A stretch of 64,000 nucleotides of DNA from Rathayibacter caricis DSM 15933 (GTDB taxonomy: Bacteria > Actinomycetota > Actinomycetes > Actinomycetales > Microbacteriaceae). This document shows positions 1-8,362 of this stretch, piece by piece. Position numbers and translations under genes: made by a program. The notes beneath the pieces were generated by a model. That model saw only the letters and a list, made by a program, of their open reading frames with translations, made no database searches and was not told where the DNA came from. Each line of letters begins with the position of its first letter. Position 1 is the stretch's first letter. The stretch lies in the NCBI RefSeq assembly GCF_003044275.1, contig NZ_PZPL01000001.1, forward strand, positions 3,720,001-3,784,000. The letters are read 5' to 3'.

Positions 1-1436
1 GACAGTACGTCGAATCCGTCCTCGCGGCCGCCGGCTACGAGACCGAGCGTCAGGACTTCACGACCACGACGCAGACGATCGACGCGTTCTCGCTCGCTAC
101 GACCCCGGCCGTCGAGGGCATCCCGATGTCGTTCACGCCGTCCACGCCCGAGGGGGGCGTCACCGGCGAGCTCATCGCTCCCGTCGACCCGCTCGGCTGC
201 ACGGCCGACGCCTGGGCCGGCCTCGACGCCACGGGCAAGGTCGCCCTGGTCAGCCGCGGCACCTGCTCCTTCGCGGAGAAGAGCGCGGCCGCGGGAGCGG
301 CGGGCGCCTCCGCGGTCATCATCTACAACAACGCCCCCGCCGAGCCGCTGAACGGCACGCTCGGCGCCCCCGACGAGGCCTACGTCCCGTCGGTCGGCAT
401 CACCCTCGAGGAGGGTCAGGCGCTGCTCGCGGCGCTGCCCACGAGCGCGACGCTCGTCCTCGAGCAGACGACCACCGACACCGACACCTTCAACATCCTC
501 GCCGAGACCGCGGGCGGCGACCACGACAACGTGGTCATGCTCGGCGCGCACCTCGACGGCGTGCCCGAGGGCCCCGGCATCAACGACAACGGCTCCGGAT
601 CGGCGACGCTGCTCGAGACGGCGGTCGAGCTGGCCGAGGCCGGCGAGACCACGAACGCGGTCCGCTTCGCCTGGTGGGGCGCCGAGGAGGTCGGCCTGGT
701 CGGCTCCTACACCTACGTCGACTCGCTGACGGAGGAGGACGCTGCGAAGATCGCGACGTACATGAACTTCGACATGGTCGCCTCGCCCAACTACGTCGTG
801 TCGGTCTACGACGCGAACGAGTCCACCTACGAGGCCCCGGTCGAGGTGCCCGCGGGCTCCATCGCCACCGAGAAGGCGTTCACGGACTACTTCGACTCCA
901 TCGGCCAGCCGTGGATCGACACCGCGTTCGACGGACGCAGCGACTACGACGGCTTCATCTCGGTCGGGATCCCCTCGTCGGGCGTCTTCACCGGAGCCGA
1001 CGACATCAAGACGGAGGAGGAGGTCGCGCTCTTCGGCGGCACCGCCGGCATCCCGCACGACCCGAACTACCACTCGGCCGGTGACGACCTGGCGAACATC
1101 AACCAGGAGGCGCTCGGCATCACCTCGAAGGCGATCGCGTTCGTGACCGCCTCGTTCGCCGACGACACCTCGGCGATCGACGGGGAGAAGAACCCGACCC
1201 CGCCGACGCCGGAGCCCACGCCGGTCACTCTGCCGACGAGGGCCGAGATCCTGCGACTGCTCGCCTCGGGCATGACCTACCGCGAGATCATCGCCGAGAT
1301 CGGCATCACCGCCGAGAACGCCGAGCAGTACCTCGACGCAGGTCTGGGCAGTCTCGGCCTCGACCGCGCGACGGTCGAGCGCCTGGTGCGCGAGTACCTC
1401 GCCGACCGCGAACTGCCGACGGGCGTCGGCGTGTAG
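1..1436 (+). CDS. M28 family zinc aminopeptidase with PA domain (5' truncated)
   Basis: The open frame runs in from the window edge (first full codon at base 3), so the N-terminus and any signal peptide are missing. The first part looks like a protease-associated (PA) insert (CTADAW, SRGTCSFAEKSA, AVIIYNNAP). The M28 catalytic domain follows, with the zinc ligand motif GAHLDG, then GINDNGSG, the acidic GAEEVGLVGS, a later Asp in MNFDMVASP and the final His in HSAGDD. This is the usual set for Streptomyces/Aeromonas-type aminopeptidases, which remove N-terminal residues from peptides, normally outside the cell. After a Pro/Thr/Glu linker (about base 1196) comes an unusual tail of about 65 residues that resembles a small helix-turn-helix (ASGMTYREIIAEIGIT). 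Family assignment is secure. Secretion is inferred. Confidence 0.9.
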   Translation, partial: QYVESVLAAAGYETERQDFTTTTQTIDAFSLATTPAVEGIPMSFTPSTPEGGVTGELIAPVDPLGCTADAWAGLDATGKVALVSRGTCSFAEKSAAAGAAGASAVIIYNNAPAEPLNGTLGAPDEAYVPSVGITLEEGQALLAALPTSATLVLEQTTTDTDTFNILAETAGGDHDNVVMLGAHLDGVPEGPGINDNGSGSATLLETAVELAEAGETTNAVRFAWWGAEEVGLVGSYTYVDSLTEEDAAKIATYMNFDMVASPNYVVSVYDANESTYEAPVEVPAGSIATEKAFTDYFDSIGQPWIDTAFDGRSDYDGFISVGIPSSGVFTGADDIKTEEEVALFGGTAGIPHDPNYHSAGDDLANINQEALGITSKAIAFVTASFADDTSAIDGEKNPTPPTPEPTPVTLPTRAEILRLLASGMTYREIIAEIGITAENAEQYLDAGLGSLGLDRATVERLVREYLADRELPTGVGV

Positions 1437-1456
1437 TCCACGCGCGACGCGACCGG

Positions 1457-1515
1457 GGAGCCCCGGGCCGTCGAGGCCGCCTGCTGCTGCAGGCTCCCTC
1501 GACGCCCGGGGCTCC
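1457..1515. terminator. Long hairpin between convergent genes
   Basis: Bases 1457-1476 pair with 1497-1515 with a single bulged base, giving an about 19-bp GC-rich stem around a CTG-rich loop. It sits 20 bases after the peptidase stop and 16 bases before the end of the convergent HEAT-repeat gene, so it can serve both strands. There is no U-tract, which is common for actinobacterial terminators. Confidence 0.7.
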
Positions 1516-1531
1516 TCCGCGTGCGGGCCCG

Positions 1532-2185
1532 TCAGGCGCGGCGGGCGCGATCGAAGGCGTCCTCGACGTCCTCGTCCGGGTCGGCGAGGAGGCGGAGGGT
1601 TGCGAGCGCGTGGATCCGCCTCGGCTGCTCCTCCGACTGCGCGGCGGCCTCGAGGGCGGGCGCCGCGGCCTCCTCGAGCATCAGGAGCGCGCGGGTGAGA
1701 CTCCGCTGCTCGGGACGGTCGCCGTCGCCGAGGTGCTCGGCGAGCTGCCGGGCGAGCGCGGGACGCTCCTCCCGGGGTGCGAGGCGGGCGGCGGTGCGCC
1801 AGGCGGCCTTCGCGACCTCGAGGTGCTCGTCGTGCAGCAGCGCGGGCGTGATCGCGGCCCACGCCCGGGGATCGCCCACCTTGGACAGGGTGTGCAGGGC
1901 CTGCGCGCGGGCCTGCGGCGACTCCGAGACCAGCTCGGCGATCAGCGGATCGACGGTGACCGCGGCGTCGTGCCGCACCAGCGCCCAGGTGAGCATCTCG
2001 CGCACGCCGAAGTCGGGCTCGACGGCGCAGCGCGCGACCAGCACCGGGACGTACTCGTCGGCCGGCCTCGTCCCCGCGCTCATCGCCGCCTGCAGCCTCG
2101 ACGACGCGTTCGGCGCGTGGAGCGCCGCTCGGAGCCGGTCCGACGGCCGGTCCTCGTCGCTCGCGGTCGTGTCCTCGCTCGTCAT
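1532..2185 (-). CDS. HEAT-repeat domain protein
   Basis: About 217 residues made almost wholly of paired amphipathic helices: VREMLTWALVRHD, ARAQALHTLSKVGDPRAW and EVAKAAWRTAARLA mark HEAT-like repeats. The fold is a protein-binding scaffold and no catalytic residues are visible. I take the ATG at 2185; a GTG at 2200 would add five residues, and neither has a clear Shine-Dalgarno. The gene is divergent from the Ku gene, with under 90 bases between the two starts. Related actinobacterial proteins are annotated only as HEAT-repeat proteins. The binding partner is unknown. Confidence 0.75.
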   Translation of the reverse strand: MTSEDTTASDEDRPSDRLRAALHAPNASSRLQAAMSAGTRPADEYVPVLVARCAVEPDFGVREMLTWALVRHDAAVTVDPLIAELVSESPQARAQALHTLSKVGDPRAWAAITPALLHDEHLEVAKAAWRTAARLAPREERPALARQLAEHLGDGDRPEQRSLTRALLMLEEAAAPALEAAAQSEEQPRRIHALATLRLLADPDEDVEDAFDRARRA

Positions 2186-2271
2186 CCGTCCATTCCACAC
2201 CCGCGGGCCGGGAGGACGTCGAGTGCCGGGAGGGCTTCCCGCCGCCGGTGCGCACGGTGTTCACTGAACCC

Positions 2272-3285
2272 ATGCGAGCCATCTGGAAGGGCGCGATCAC
2301 CTTCGGCCTGGTCAACGTGCCGGTCAAGATCTACAGCGCGACCGAGGACCACGACATCGCGCTGCACCAGGTGCACGACCGCGACGGCGGGCGGATCCGG
2401 TACCAGCGCAAGTGCGAGGTCTGCGGCGAGGTCGTCTCGTTCGACCACATCGACAAGGCCTACGACGACGGCGAGCACACGGTCGTGCTCACCAAGGACG
2501 AGCTGAAGGCGCTGCCCGAGGAGCGCGACCGCGAGATCGACGTGGTGCAGTTCGTGCCCAGCGACCAGGTCGACCCGATCATGTTCGACCGCGCGTACAT
2601 CCTCGAGCCCGACTCCTCCTCCCCCAAGGCGTACGTGCTGCTGCGGCGCACGCTCGAGCAGACCGACCGCACGGCGATCGTCGAGTTCGCCCTGCGGCAG
2701 AAGACCCGTCTGGCGGCGCTGCGCGTGCGCGGCAAGCTGCTGATGCTGCAGACGCTGCTCTGGGCCGACGAGGTCCGCGAGGTCGAGTTCCCCTCCCTCG
2801 AGGGCACGACCCGGATCGCGGCGCGCGAGCTCGAGATGTCCTCGCACCTCGTCGACTCCTACTCCGAGGACTTCGACGCGTCGAAGTTCACCGACGCGTA
2901 CCAGGAGGAGCTGCGCACCCTGATCGACGCGAAGATCGAGCAGGGCGACGCGCTCGACACCGCCGCGACCTTCGGCGAGAAGCCGGAGGAGGAGGGCGGC
3001 GGCGAGGTGCTCGACCTGATGGAGGCGCTCAAGCGCTCGGTCGAGCGCAGCCGCGGGGCGAAGGGCGGGGCGACGGGCGACGCTCCGGAGAAGGCGCCCG
3101 CGAAGAAGAGCACCGCGAAGAAGAGCACCGCGAAGGGCTCGTCGACGGCGGCCGAGGACGACGCGTCCGGCGCGGCCGGATCGAAGCCGGCGGCGAAGAA
3201 GGCTCCGGCGAAGAAGCCCGCCGCGAAGAAGCCCGCGGCGAAGCGGACGGCCGCGAAGAGCGACGAGGAGAAGGCCGCGTCCTGA
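2272..3285 (+). CDS. ku: Non-homologous end joining protein Ku
   Basis: The N-terminal MRAIWKGAITFGLVNVPVK is the hallmark of bacterial Ku, followed by the core with LHQVH, KCEVCGE and the RALVY-equivalent stretch. Ku forms a homodimeric ring on DNA ends, protects them and recruits the ATP-dependent ligase LigD. The start at 2272 is preferred over an in-frame GTG 24 bases earlier because the family begins at this motif. The last roughly 85 residues are a Lys/Ala-rich tail with KKSTAKKST and KKPAAKK repeats. Such extended basic tails are known in actinobacterial Ku proteins and help DNA binding or bridging. No ligD is visible in this window, so the partner ligase must be elsewhere. Confidence 0.96.
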   Translation: MRAIWKGAITFGLVNVPVKIYSATEDHDIALHQVHDRDGGRIRYQRKCEVCGEVVSFDHIDKAYDDGEHTVVLTKDELKALPEERDREIDVVQFVPSDQVDPIMFDRAYILEPDSSSPKAYVLLRRTLEQTDRTAIVEFALRQKTRLAALRVRGKLLMLQTLLWADEVREVEFPSLEGTTRIAARELEMSSHLVDSYSEDFDASKFTDAYQEELRTLIDAKIEQGDALDTAATFGEKPEEEGGGEVLDLMEALKRSVERSRGAKGGATGDAPEKAPAKKSTAKKSTAKGSSTAAEDDASGAAGSKPAAKKAPAKKPAAKKPAAKRTAAKSDEEKAAS

Positions 3286-3319
3286 CGCGGACGGCGGGGG
3301 CCTCCGGCGCCTCAGCGGC

Positions 3320-3763
3320 TCAGACGAGCTCGTCGACGTCGTCGAGATCGACCGAGGCCGAGCTCACCAGCGCCAGGAGCGCCTCGCCGTAGGCGTTCTC
3401 GGGCGCCGCGTCCTCGAAGGTGCGCGCGACCCCGCCGAGGACGATCTCGACGACGTGGCGCGCGGGCTCGCCCTCCTCGCGGCGCAGCGAGCGGAACGTG
3501 CCGCGCAGCAGCTCGCGCAGCTGGTCCTCGCGCGGCATCCAGAGCGAGTCCTCGAGCGAGACCGAGTCCAGCGCCCACTCGGTGGTGCCGTTGAAGCCCA
3601 GCACGGTGCCGCCGGGGTACTCGTGCGCCTCGATCGTCATGTCGCTGACGGTGAAGACGTCGCCGTCGAACCCCTCCCGCTCGATGCGGAAGCGGTCGCC
3701 GGTGACCGGTGACCAGCGCACGCCCGCGGTGCGCAGCGCTCGGGCCAGCTCGAAGGAGATCAT
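3320..3763 (-). CDS. Conserved actinobacterial protein of unknown function
   Basis: A 147-residue acidic protein with no recognised domain and no membrane segment. It begins MISFELARALRTAG and contains the stretch VLGFNGTTEWALDSV followed by WMPREDQLRELL, the most family-like part. Homologues in Microbacteriaceae have been loosely labelled pilus assembly protein CpaE, but I see no P-loop here and do not accept that name. It lies 43 bases downstream of the phosphoribosyltransferase gene on the same strand, so the two may be co-transcribed. The function is unknown. Confidence 0.7.
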   Translation of the reverse strand: MISFELARALRTAGVRWSPVTGDRFRIEREGFDGDVFTVSDMTIEAHEYPGGTVLGFNGTTEWALDSVSLEDSLWMPREDQLRELLRGTFRSLRREEGEPARHVVEIVLGGVARTFEDAAPENAYGEALLALVSSASVDLDDVDELV

Positions 3764-3806
3764 CCCCCGATCATGGCCGCCGTTCCCGGACGTCCGCCGC
3801 GAGCGC

Positions 3807-4358
3807 TCAGAGCTCGGCGTCGCGCAGGAGCGAGCGCACGCGCAGATCGGAGCGCCGCGCGTCGTCCTCCAGGCCGTCGACCACGACGGCCGCGCCCACC
3901 CACTCCGCCCCGGCGAGGGCGACCAGGCGCCGGCAGGCGGCGGCCTGCGTCCCGGTCTCGATCCAGTCGTCGACGAGCAGCACGCGGTCCCCCGGAGCCA
4001 GGACGGCGCGGCGCACCCGGAAGTGGATCGGGTCGTCGCGGTAGTCGCGCGGGAGCGCCGTCTCCCACCAGTCGACGCCGTCCTCGACGGGCGCCGACGC
4101 CTTCCGCGCCTCGACGAGCCCGGCGCCGCGGTGCAGGGCGACCAGGGCGGCCAGCGGAGTGCCCCGCGTCTGCGGACCGAGGACGACCGTCACCTCCTCG
4201 TCGGCGAACAGGGCGGAGAGGCCGGGGCCGAGGGCCGCGAGCAGGCCCGGATCGCGCCACCAGCCGGTCACGTCGGCGGAGGCGTACCCGTCCGTCCGAT
4301 CCCGGGAGTCGCCGTGCGCGCGGACCAGACGGCGGCGCAGATCGTGGGGATCGCTCAT
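3807..4358 (-). CDS. Phosphoribosyltransferase family protein
   Basis: 183 residues. The PRPP-binding loop is seen as VLLVDDWIETGTQ near residue 125, the classic type I phosphoribosyltransferase motif, and VVLGPQTRGTPLAA earlier resembles the pyrophosphate loop. Such enzymes join a purine or pyrimidine base to PRPP for salvage; the spacing is closest to adenine-type enzymes, but the substrate cannot be set from sequence. A TACGGT element lies 7 bases before the ATG on the minus strand, so the message may be leaderless. The gene is divergent from the secreted nuclease gene, an arrangement that could link nucleic-acid scavenging and base salvage, though that is inference. Confidence 0.8.
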   Translation of the reverse strand: MSDPHDLRRRLVRAHGDSRDRTDGYASADVTGWWRDPGLLAALGPGLSALFADEEVTVVLGPQTRGTPLAALVALHRGAGLVEARKASAPVEDGVDWWETALPRDYRDDPIHFRVRRAVLAPGDRVLLVDDWIETGTQAAACRRLVALAGAEWVGAAVVVDGLEDDARRSDLRVRSLLRDAEL

Positions 4359-4416
4359 GGCTCGACCGTAGTGGCGCGCGCCGTCGTGTCCGTCGCGTCG
4401 CGATGTCGGTGGCTGA

Positions 4417-4475
4417 GTTCACACTCATGAAACACCCGGTTCACGGAGCGGGCATCTGGACTGCATAGCGTGGCT
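4417..4475 (+). promoter_or_regulatory. Candidate PHO box and promoter of the secreted nuclease gene
   Basis: Three consecutive 11-base units start at 4417, 4428 and 4439. The first (GTTCACACTCA) and third (GTTCACGGAGC) share GTTCAC, as in the direct-repeat units bound by actinobacterial PhoP; the middle unit is degenerate. The third unit also supplies a -35-like TTCACG (4440-4445), followed after 17-18 bases by a -10-like CATAGC. This predicts a start near 4475 and activation under phosphate limitation, sensible for a phosphate-releasing nuclease. It is a motif match only. Confidence 0.5.
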
Positions 4476-4480
4476 ACTCG

Positions 4481-4497
4481 TGCCCCTTTCAGGGGCA
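4481..4497 (+). other. Small perfect hairpin in the nuclease 5' leader
   Basis: TGCCCCT and AGGGGCA form a perfect 7-bp stem around TTC in the predicted untranslated leader, about 85 bases before the nuclease start. It may stabilise the transcript or attenuate it. The role is not shown by the sequence. Confidence 0.4.
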
Positions 4498-4580
4498 TGA
4501 GCACCACCGGCCGCGCTCCATCAGCGCCGACGCACGCGCGACAGACCGTCCCCACCGGGACGGCGATCGAGAGGACACCC

Positions 4581-7415
4581 ATGCCCGACACCCCGGTGCA
4601 CGACACCGCCATCCCCTTCCGCCGACGCAGGCGCGCACTCGCCGGCGCCGGGCTCGCGGGCCTCGCGCTGGTCGCCGCCCCGCTCGTCGCCCAGTCCGCC
4701 TCGGCCGCCCCGGCCGGCGACGAGCTCGTCATCAGCGAGATCTTCACCCGCGGCGGCTCGACCGGAGCGGTCTACAGCAACCGCTACGTCGAGCTCCACA
4801 ACCCCACCGGCTCCGACATCGCCCTGGCCGGCACGAGCCTGCAGTACCGCTCCGCGACCGGCACGGCGAACCCCTCGACGAGCGTCGCACTCCAGGGCGT
4901 CGTCCCGGCCGGCGGCCACTTCCTCGTGCAGGGCGCGAGCAACGGCACGAACGGCGCGGCGCTGCCCGATCCCGACCAGGTCGCGAACGGCCTGAACATC
5001 GCGGCGGGTGGCGGCACCCTCTTCCTCGTCGACGGCACCGCTCCGCTCGTCGCCCCGCCGACCGGCACCGCCCCGCAGCCCGGCACGGTCCTCGACCTCC
5101 TCGGCTACGGCACCTCGAACACCTTCGAGACGACCGCCGCCGCCGTCCCGACGAACACCGAGTCGATCTCGCGCGCCGACGGCACCGCCGGCGACACCGA
5201 CGTCAACAGCGCCGACTTCTCCGTCGGAGCGCCGACGCCCCGCTCGAGCGGCACCGACGCCGAGCCGGAGCCCACCCCCGGCCCCACGACGCCGCCCGTC
5301 ACTCCTCCCGCGCCCGCCGAGAAGGCGACCATCGCCGAGATCCAGGGCAGCGGAGCCGCGTCGCCGCTCGTCGGCCGCACCGTCACCACGACGGGAGTCG
5401 TCACTGCCCGCTACCCCTCCGGCGGCTACAACGGCTACGTGATCCAGACGCCCGGCACGGGCGGCAGCATCACCGGCCGCACCGCCTCCGACGCGGTCTT
5501 CGTCTACTCCTCCGCCTCGGTCGGCTCCGTCGCGATCGGCGACCACCTCGAGATCACCGGCACCGTGAGCGAGTTCAACGGGCTCACCGAGCTCACCCCG
5601 ACCTCGGCCGCGACCGTCGTCCGCCTCGAGGCCCCCGCCGCCCCGGTCGTCCCGGCCGCCGTCGAGCTGCCCCGCACGGCCGAGGAGCGCGAACTGCTCG
5701 AGAGCATGCTGATCGCCCCGCAGGGCGCCTTCACCGTGACCGACACCTTCGACCTCAACAGCTTCGGCTCGATCGGGCTCGCCGCGGGCACCTCTCCGCT
5801 GCTCACCCCGACCGAGGTCGCCCGCCCGGGATCGCCCGAGCTCGCCGCGGTCGTCGCCGACAACGCGGCCCGCGCCGTCGTGCTCGACGACGGAGCCTCG
5901 ATCAACTTCCTCGGGTCGGCCGCCAACAAGGCGATCCCGCTGCCCTACCTCACGCCGACCGAGCCGATCCGCGTCGGAGCCCCGACGACCTTCACCGGGC
6001 CGGTCGTGCTCGACTACCGCAACAACGGCTGGGCCTTCCAGCCCGTCACGCAGCTGACCGTCGAGAACGCCGAGACGGTGCAGCCGGCCGAGTTCGCCGA
6101 CACCCGCACCGCGGCTCCCGAGGCCGTCGGCGGCGACGTGGCGATCGCGTCGTTCAACGTGCTCAACTACTTCTCGACCACCGGCGACTCGGTGGCCGGC
6201 TGCACGTTCTACACCGACCGCGACGGCGACCCCGTCACGGTGAACAGCGGCTGCGACGCGCGCGGCGCCGCGAACGCCGACGACCTCGAGCGCCAGCAGG
6301 CCAAGATCGTCACCGCGATCAACGCCCTCGGCGCCGGCGTCGTGTCGCTGGAGGAGATCGAGAACTCCGCCAAGTTCGGCAAGCCGCGCGACGAGGCCCT
6401 CGCCACGCTGACCGCCGCCCTCAACGCCGCCGCCGGTTCGGAGGTGTGGGCGTACGTCGCCTCGCCCGCCGCGCTCCCCGCGCTGGCCGACGAGGACGTC
6501 ATCCGCACCGCCTTCATCTACAAGAAGGCCGTGATCGAGCCCGTCGGCGAGTCGGTCATCCTGAACGACACCACCGCGTTCTCGAACGCACGCAAGCCGC
6601 TCGCCCAGGAGTTCCGCCTGATCGGCGTCGCCGAGAGCGAGTTCGTCGCGATCGTCAACCACTTCAAGTCGAAGGGCTCCGGATCCGGCGCCGACGCCGA
6701 CCAGGGAGACGGTCAGGGCGCCTCCAACGCCTCGCGCGTCGCTCAGGCCACCGCGCTCGTCGCCTTCGCCGACCGGCTGAAGACCGAGAAGGCGACCGAG
6801 CTCGTCTACCTGCTCGGCGACTTCAACGCCTACTCGCAGGAGGACCCGGTGAAGGTCATCACCGACGCGGGCTACCTCGACCAGGGCGCGAAGGACGGCG
6901 GCGAGTACTCCTACTCGTTCGACGGCGCGGTCGGCTCGCTCGACCACGTCTTCGCCTCCCCCGCCGCCGATGCGATCGTCACCGGAGTCGACACCTGGAA
7001 CATCAACAGCGGCGAGTCCGTGGCGCTGGAGTACAGCCGTTACGACTACAACGCGACGATCTTCTACGACACCTCCGCGTTCCGCTCCAGCGACCACGAC
7101 CCCGTGGTCGTCGGCCTCGACCTGCCCGAGGCGCCCGTCACCTCCATCGACGTCGCCACGAGCGCCGAGACCGGAGCCCGCGGCCCGTTCGCGACGATCA
7201 CGGTCACCGCCGTGAACAACGGACCGGAGCCCGTCTCGGTCGTCGTCTCGACCGATTTCGGAACCAAGTCGACCAAGAAGCTCAAGCCGGGCCGCGAGTT
7301 CAGCGTGACCTTCAACACCCACGAGCGCGCCCTCGCCGCGGGCGTCGCGACCATCGTGGTCACCGCGCCCGACGGGTCCGAGCGCACCGTCGAGGAGGCG
7401 TACCCCGCCCGCTGA
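4581..7415 (+). CDS. ExeM/NucH-type secreted endonuclease with lamin-tail domain
   Basis: 944 residues from the ATG at 4581, which has GAGAGG upstream; in-frame starts further up lack a sensible N-terminus. A signal peptide is seen: an RRRRR n-region, a hydrophobic core and probable cleavage after SASA near residue 43. Next come a lamin-tail domain (ELVISEIF, RYVELHNPTG), a Pro/Thr linker, an OB-like region, and an endonuclease/exonuclease/phosphatase domain from about residue 515. That domain carries ASFNVLNYF, the catalytic Glu in LEEIEN (about 590), NHFKSKG, LLGDFNAYS (about 746), LDHVFAS and the terminal SSDHDPVV. The last about 95 residues look like a small beta domain. The family degrades extracellular DNA, giving phosphate and nucleosides. 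No sortase signal is visible, so it is probably released. Confidence 0.92.
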   Translation: MPDTPVHDTAIPFRRRRRALAGAGLAGLALVAAPLVAQSASAAPAGDELVISEIFTRGGSTGAVYSNRYVELHNPTGSDIALAGTSLQYRSATGTANPSTSVALQGVVPAGGHFLVQGASNGTNGAALPDPDQVANGLNIAAGGGTLFLVDGTAPLVAPPTGTAPQPGTVLDLLGYGTSNTFETTAAAVPTNTESISRADGTAGDTDVNSADFSVGAPTPRSSGTDAEPEPTPGPTTPPVTPPAPAEKATIAEIQGSGAASPLVGRTVTTTGVVTARYPSGGYNGYVIQTPGTGGSITGRTASDAVFVYSSASVGSVAIGDHLEITGTVSEFNGLTELTPTSAATVVRLEAPAAPVVPAAVELPRTAEERELLESMLIAPQGAFTVTDTFDLNSFGSIGLAAGTSPLLTPTEVARPGSPELAAVVADNAARAVVLDDGASINFLGSAANKAIPLPYLTPTEPIRVGAPTTFTGPVVLDYRNNGWAFQPVTQLTVENAETVQPAEFADTRTAAPEAVGGDVAIASFNVLNYFSTTGDSVAGCTFYTDRDGDPVTVNSGCDARGAANADDLERQQAKIVTAINALGAGVVSLEEIENSAKFGKPRDEALATLTAALNAAAGSEVWAYVASPAALPALADEDVIRTAFIYKKAVIEPVGESVILNDTTAFSNARKPLAQEFRLIGVAESEFVAIVNHFKSKGSGSGADADQGDGQGASNASRVAQATALVAFADRLKTEKATELVYLLGDFNAYSQEDPVKVITDAGYLDQGAKDGGEYSYSFDGAVGSLDHVFASPAADAIVTGVDTWNINSGESVALEYSRYDYNATIFYDTSAFRSSDHDPVVVGLDLPEAPVTSIDVATSAETGARGPFATITVTAVNNGPEPVSVVVSTDFGTKSTKKLKPGREFSVTFNTHERALAAGVATIVVTAPDGSERTVEEAYPAR

Positions 7416-7438
7416 GGCGGGCCGACTCCCCAGGAAGG

Positions 7439-7470
7439 CACGGGCCGCGCACTCTAGAGTGCGGCCCGTG
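7439..7470. terminator. Inverted repeat overlapping the glycosylase start codon
   Basis: CACGGGCC..GCACTCT pairs with AGAGTGC.GGCCCGTG, a 15-bp stem with a two-base bulge centred on TCTAGA. It lies just after the nuclease stop and can act as its terminator, but the right arm contains the GTG start (7468) of the next gene. TAGAGT (7455-7460) inside it also fits a -10 for a leaderless message starting at that GTG. Confidence 0.55.
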
Positions 7471-8268
7471 CCCGAGGGAGACAGCGTCCACCGACTCGCC
7501 GCCCGTCTCCGCTCCGCGGCCGACGGGCGGTTCGTCGTGGAGGGCGAGCTCCGCTCCGGGAACGCCGCGGGCACCGCGCTCACCGGACTGCAGGTCCTCC
7601 GCCACGAGACGCACGGCAAGCACCTGCTGACGCACTTCGACCAGCAGCTGGTCCTGCACACGCACCTGCGGATGCAGGGCTCGTGGACCGTCACCGCACC
7701 GGGCCGCGCGGTCCCGCGCCGGGTCCTCCCCGACGTGCGCGTCCGACTCCGCCTCGACGACGGCACGACGCTGTGGGGCCTCGAGCTCCCGGTCGTCGAG
7801 CTGCTGCACGAACGGGACCTCCCCACCGCGATCGGGCACCTCGGTCCCGACCCGCTCCGCGACGACTGGAGCGCCGACGAGGCCGTCGCCCGCCTCCTCC
7901 GCGCGCCGGAGCGGCCGGTGATCGCGGCACTGCTCGACCAGCGGATGCTCGCCGGGCTCGGCAACCTCTGGGCGAACGAGGTCTGCTTCCTCCGCGGGGC
8001 GTTCCCCTGGCGCCCCGTCGGCTCCCTCGACGTCCGCGCACTCGTCGCCACCTCGGCGAGGGCCCTGCGCGCCTCGGTCACGATCCCCGGCATGTTCCAG
8101 ACCACCACCGGCGACACCCGCGCCGGCGAGCGCCACTGGGTGGTCGGCCGGGCCGGTCGTCCGTGCCGCCGCTGCGGCACCGTCGTGCTCGTGCGGGCCG
8201 AGGTCCCCGACGACCCCGAGCGGCGCCGCACGTGGTGGTGCCCGCACTGCCAGCCCGAGCCGTCCTGA
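7468..8268 (+). CDS. Fpg/Nei family DNA glycosylase (Nei-like)
   Basis: 266 residues. The start is set at GTG 7468 because the catalytic residue of this family is the proline directly after the initiator Met, giving M-PEGDS; an earlier in-frame GTG would bury it. The enzyme excises oxidised bases and nicks the abasic site by beta/delta elimination. Visible elements are catalytic Pro2/Glu3, the Lys of HGKHLL, the H2TH signature LAGLGNLWANE (about 170) and a C-terminal zinc finger with CRRC and CPHC. The PEGDSVHRLA start is typical of actinobacterial Nei-type rather than MutM-type enzymes. It is read in the same direction as the nuclease gene but probably from its own leaderless promoter. Confidence 0.92.
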   Translation: MPEGDSVHRLAARLRSAADGRFVVEGELRSGNAAGTALTGLQVLRHETHGKHLLTHFDQQLVLHTHLRMQGSWTVTAPGRAVPRRVLPDVRVRLRLDDGTTLWGLELPVVELLHERDLPTAIGHLGPDPLRDDWSADEAVARLLRAPERPVIAALLDQRMLAGLGNLWANEVCFLRGAFPWRPVGSLDVRALVATSARALRASVTIPGMFQTTTGDTRAGERHWVVGRAGRPCRRCGTVVLVRAEVPDDPERRRTWWCPHCQPEPS

Positions 8269-8362
8269 GGCCCAGGGACTCCCCCTCCGCGCATCGAGCC
8301 CGTAAATTCGGGAGGGAGCCCGCATCACCCCTCGCAATGACCGCGACCCCCGGGAGGCCTCC

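Noticed and set aside
3320..3763. A CpaE-like pilus assembly ATPase
   Set aside because: The protein has no Walker motif and is too short. The pilus locus is 34 kb away.
4521..8294. A 1257-codon open frame on the minus strand
   Set aside because: It is the antisense shadow of the secreted nuclease and glycosylase genes. Its translation is Arg/Gly/Val-rich low complexity with no family motifs, an effect of high GC at third positions.
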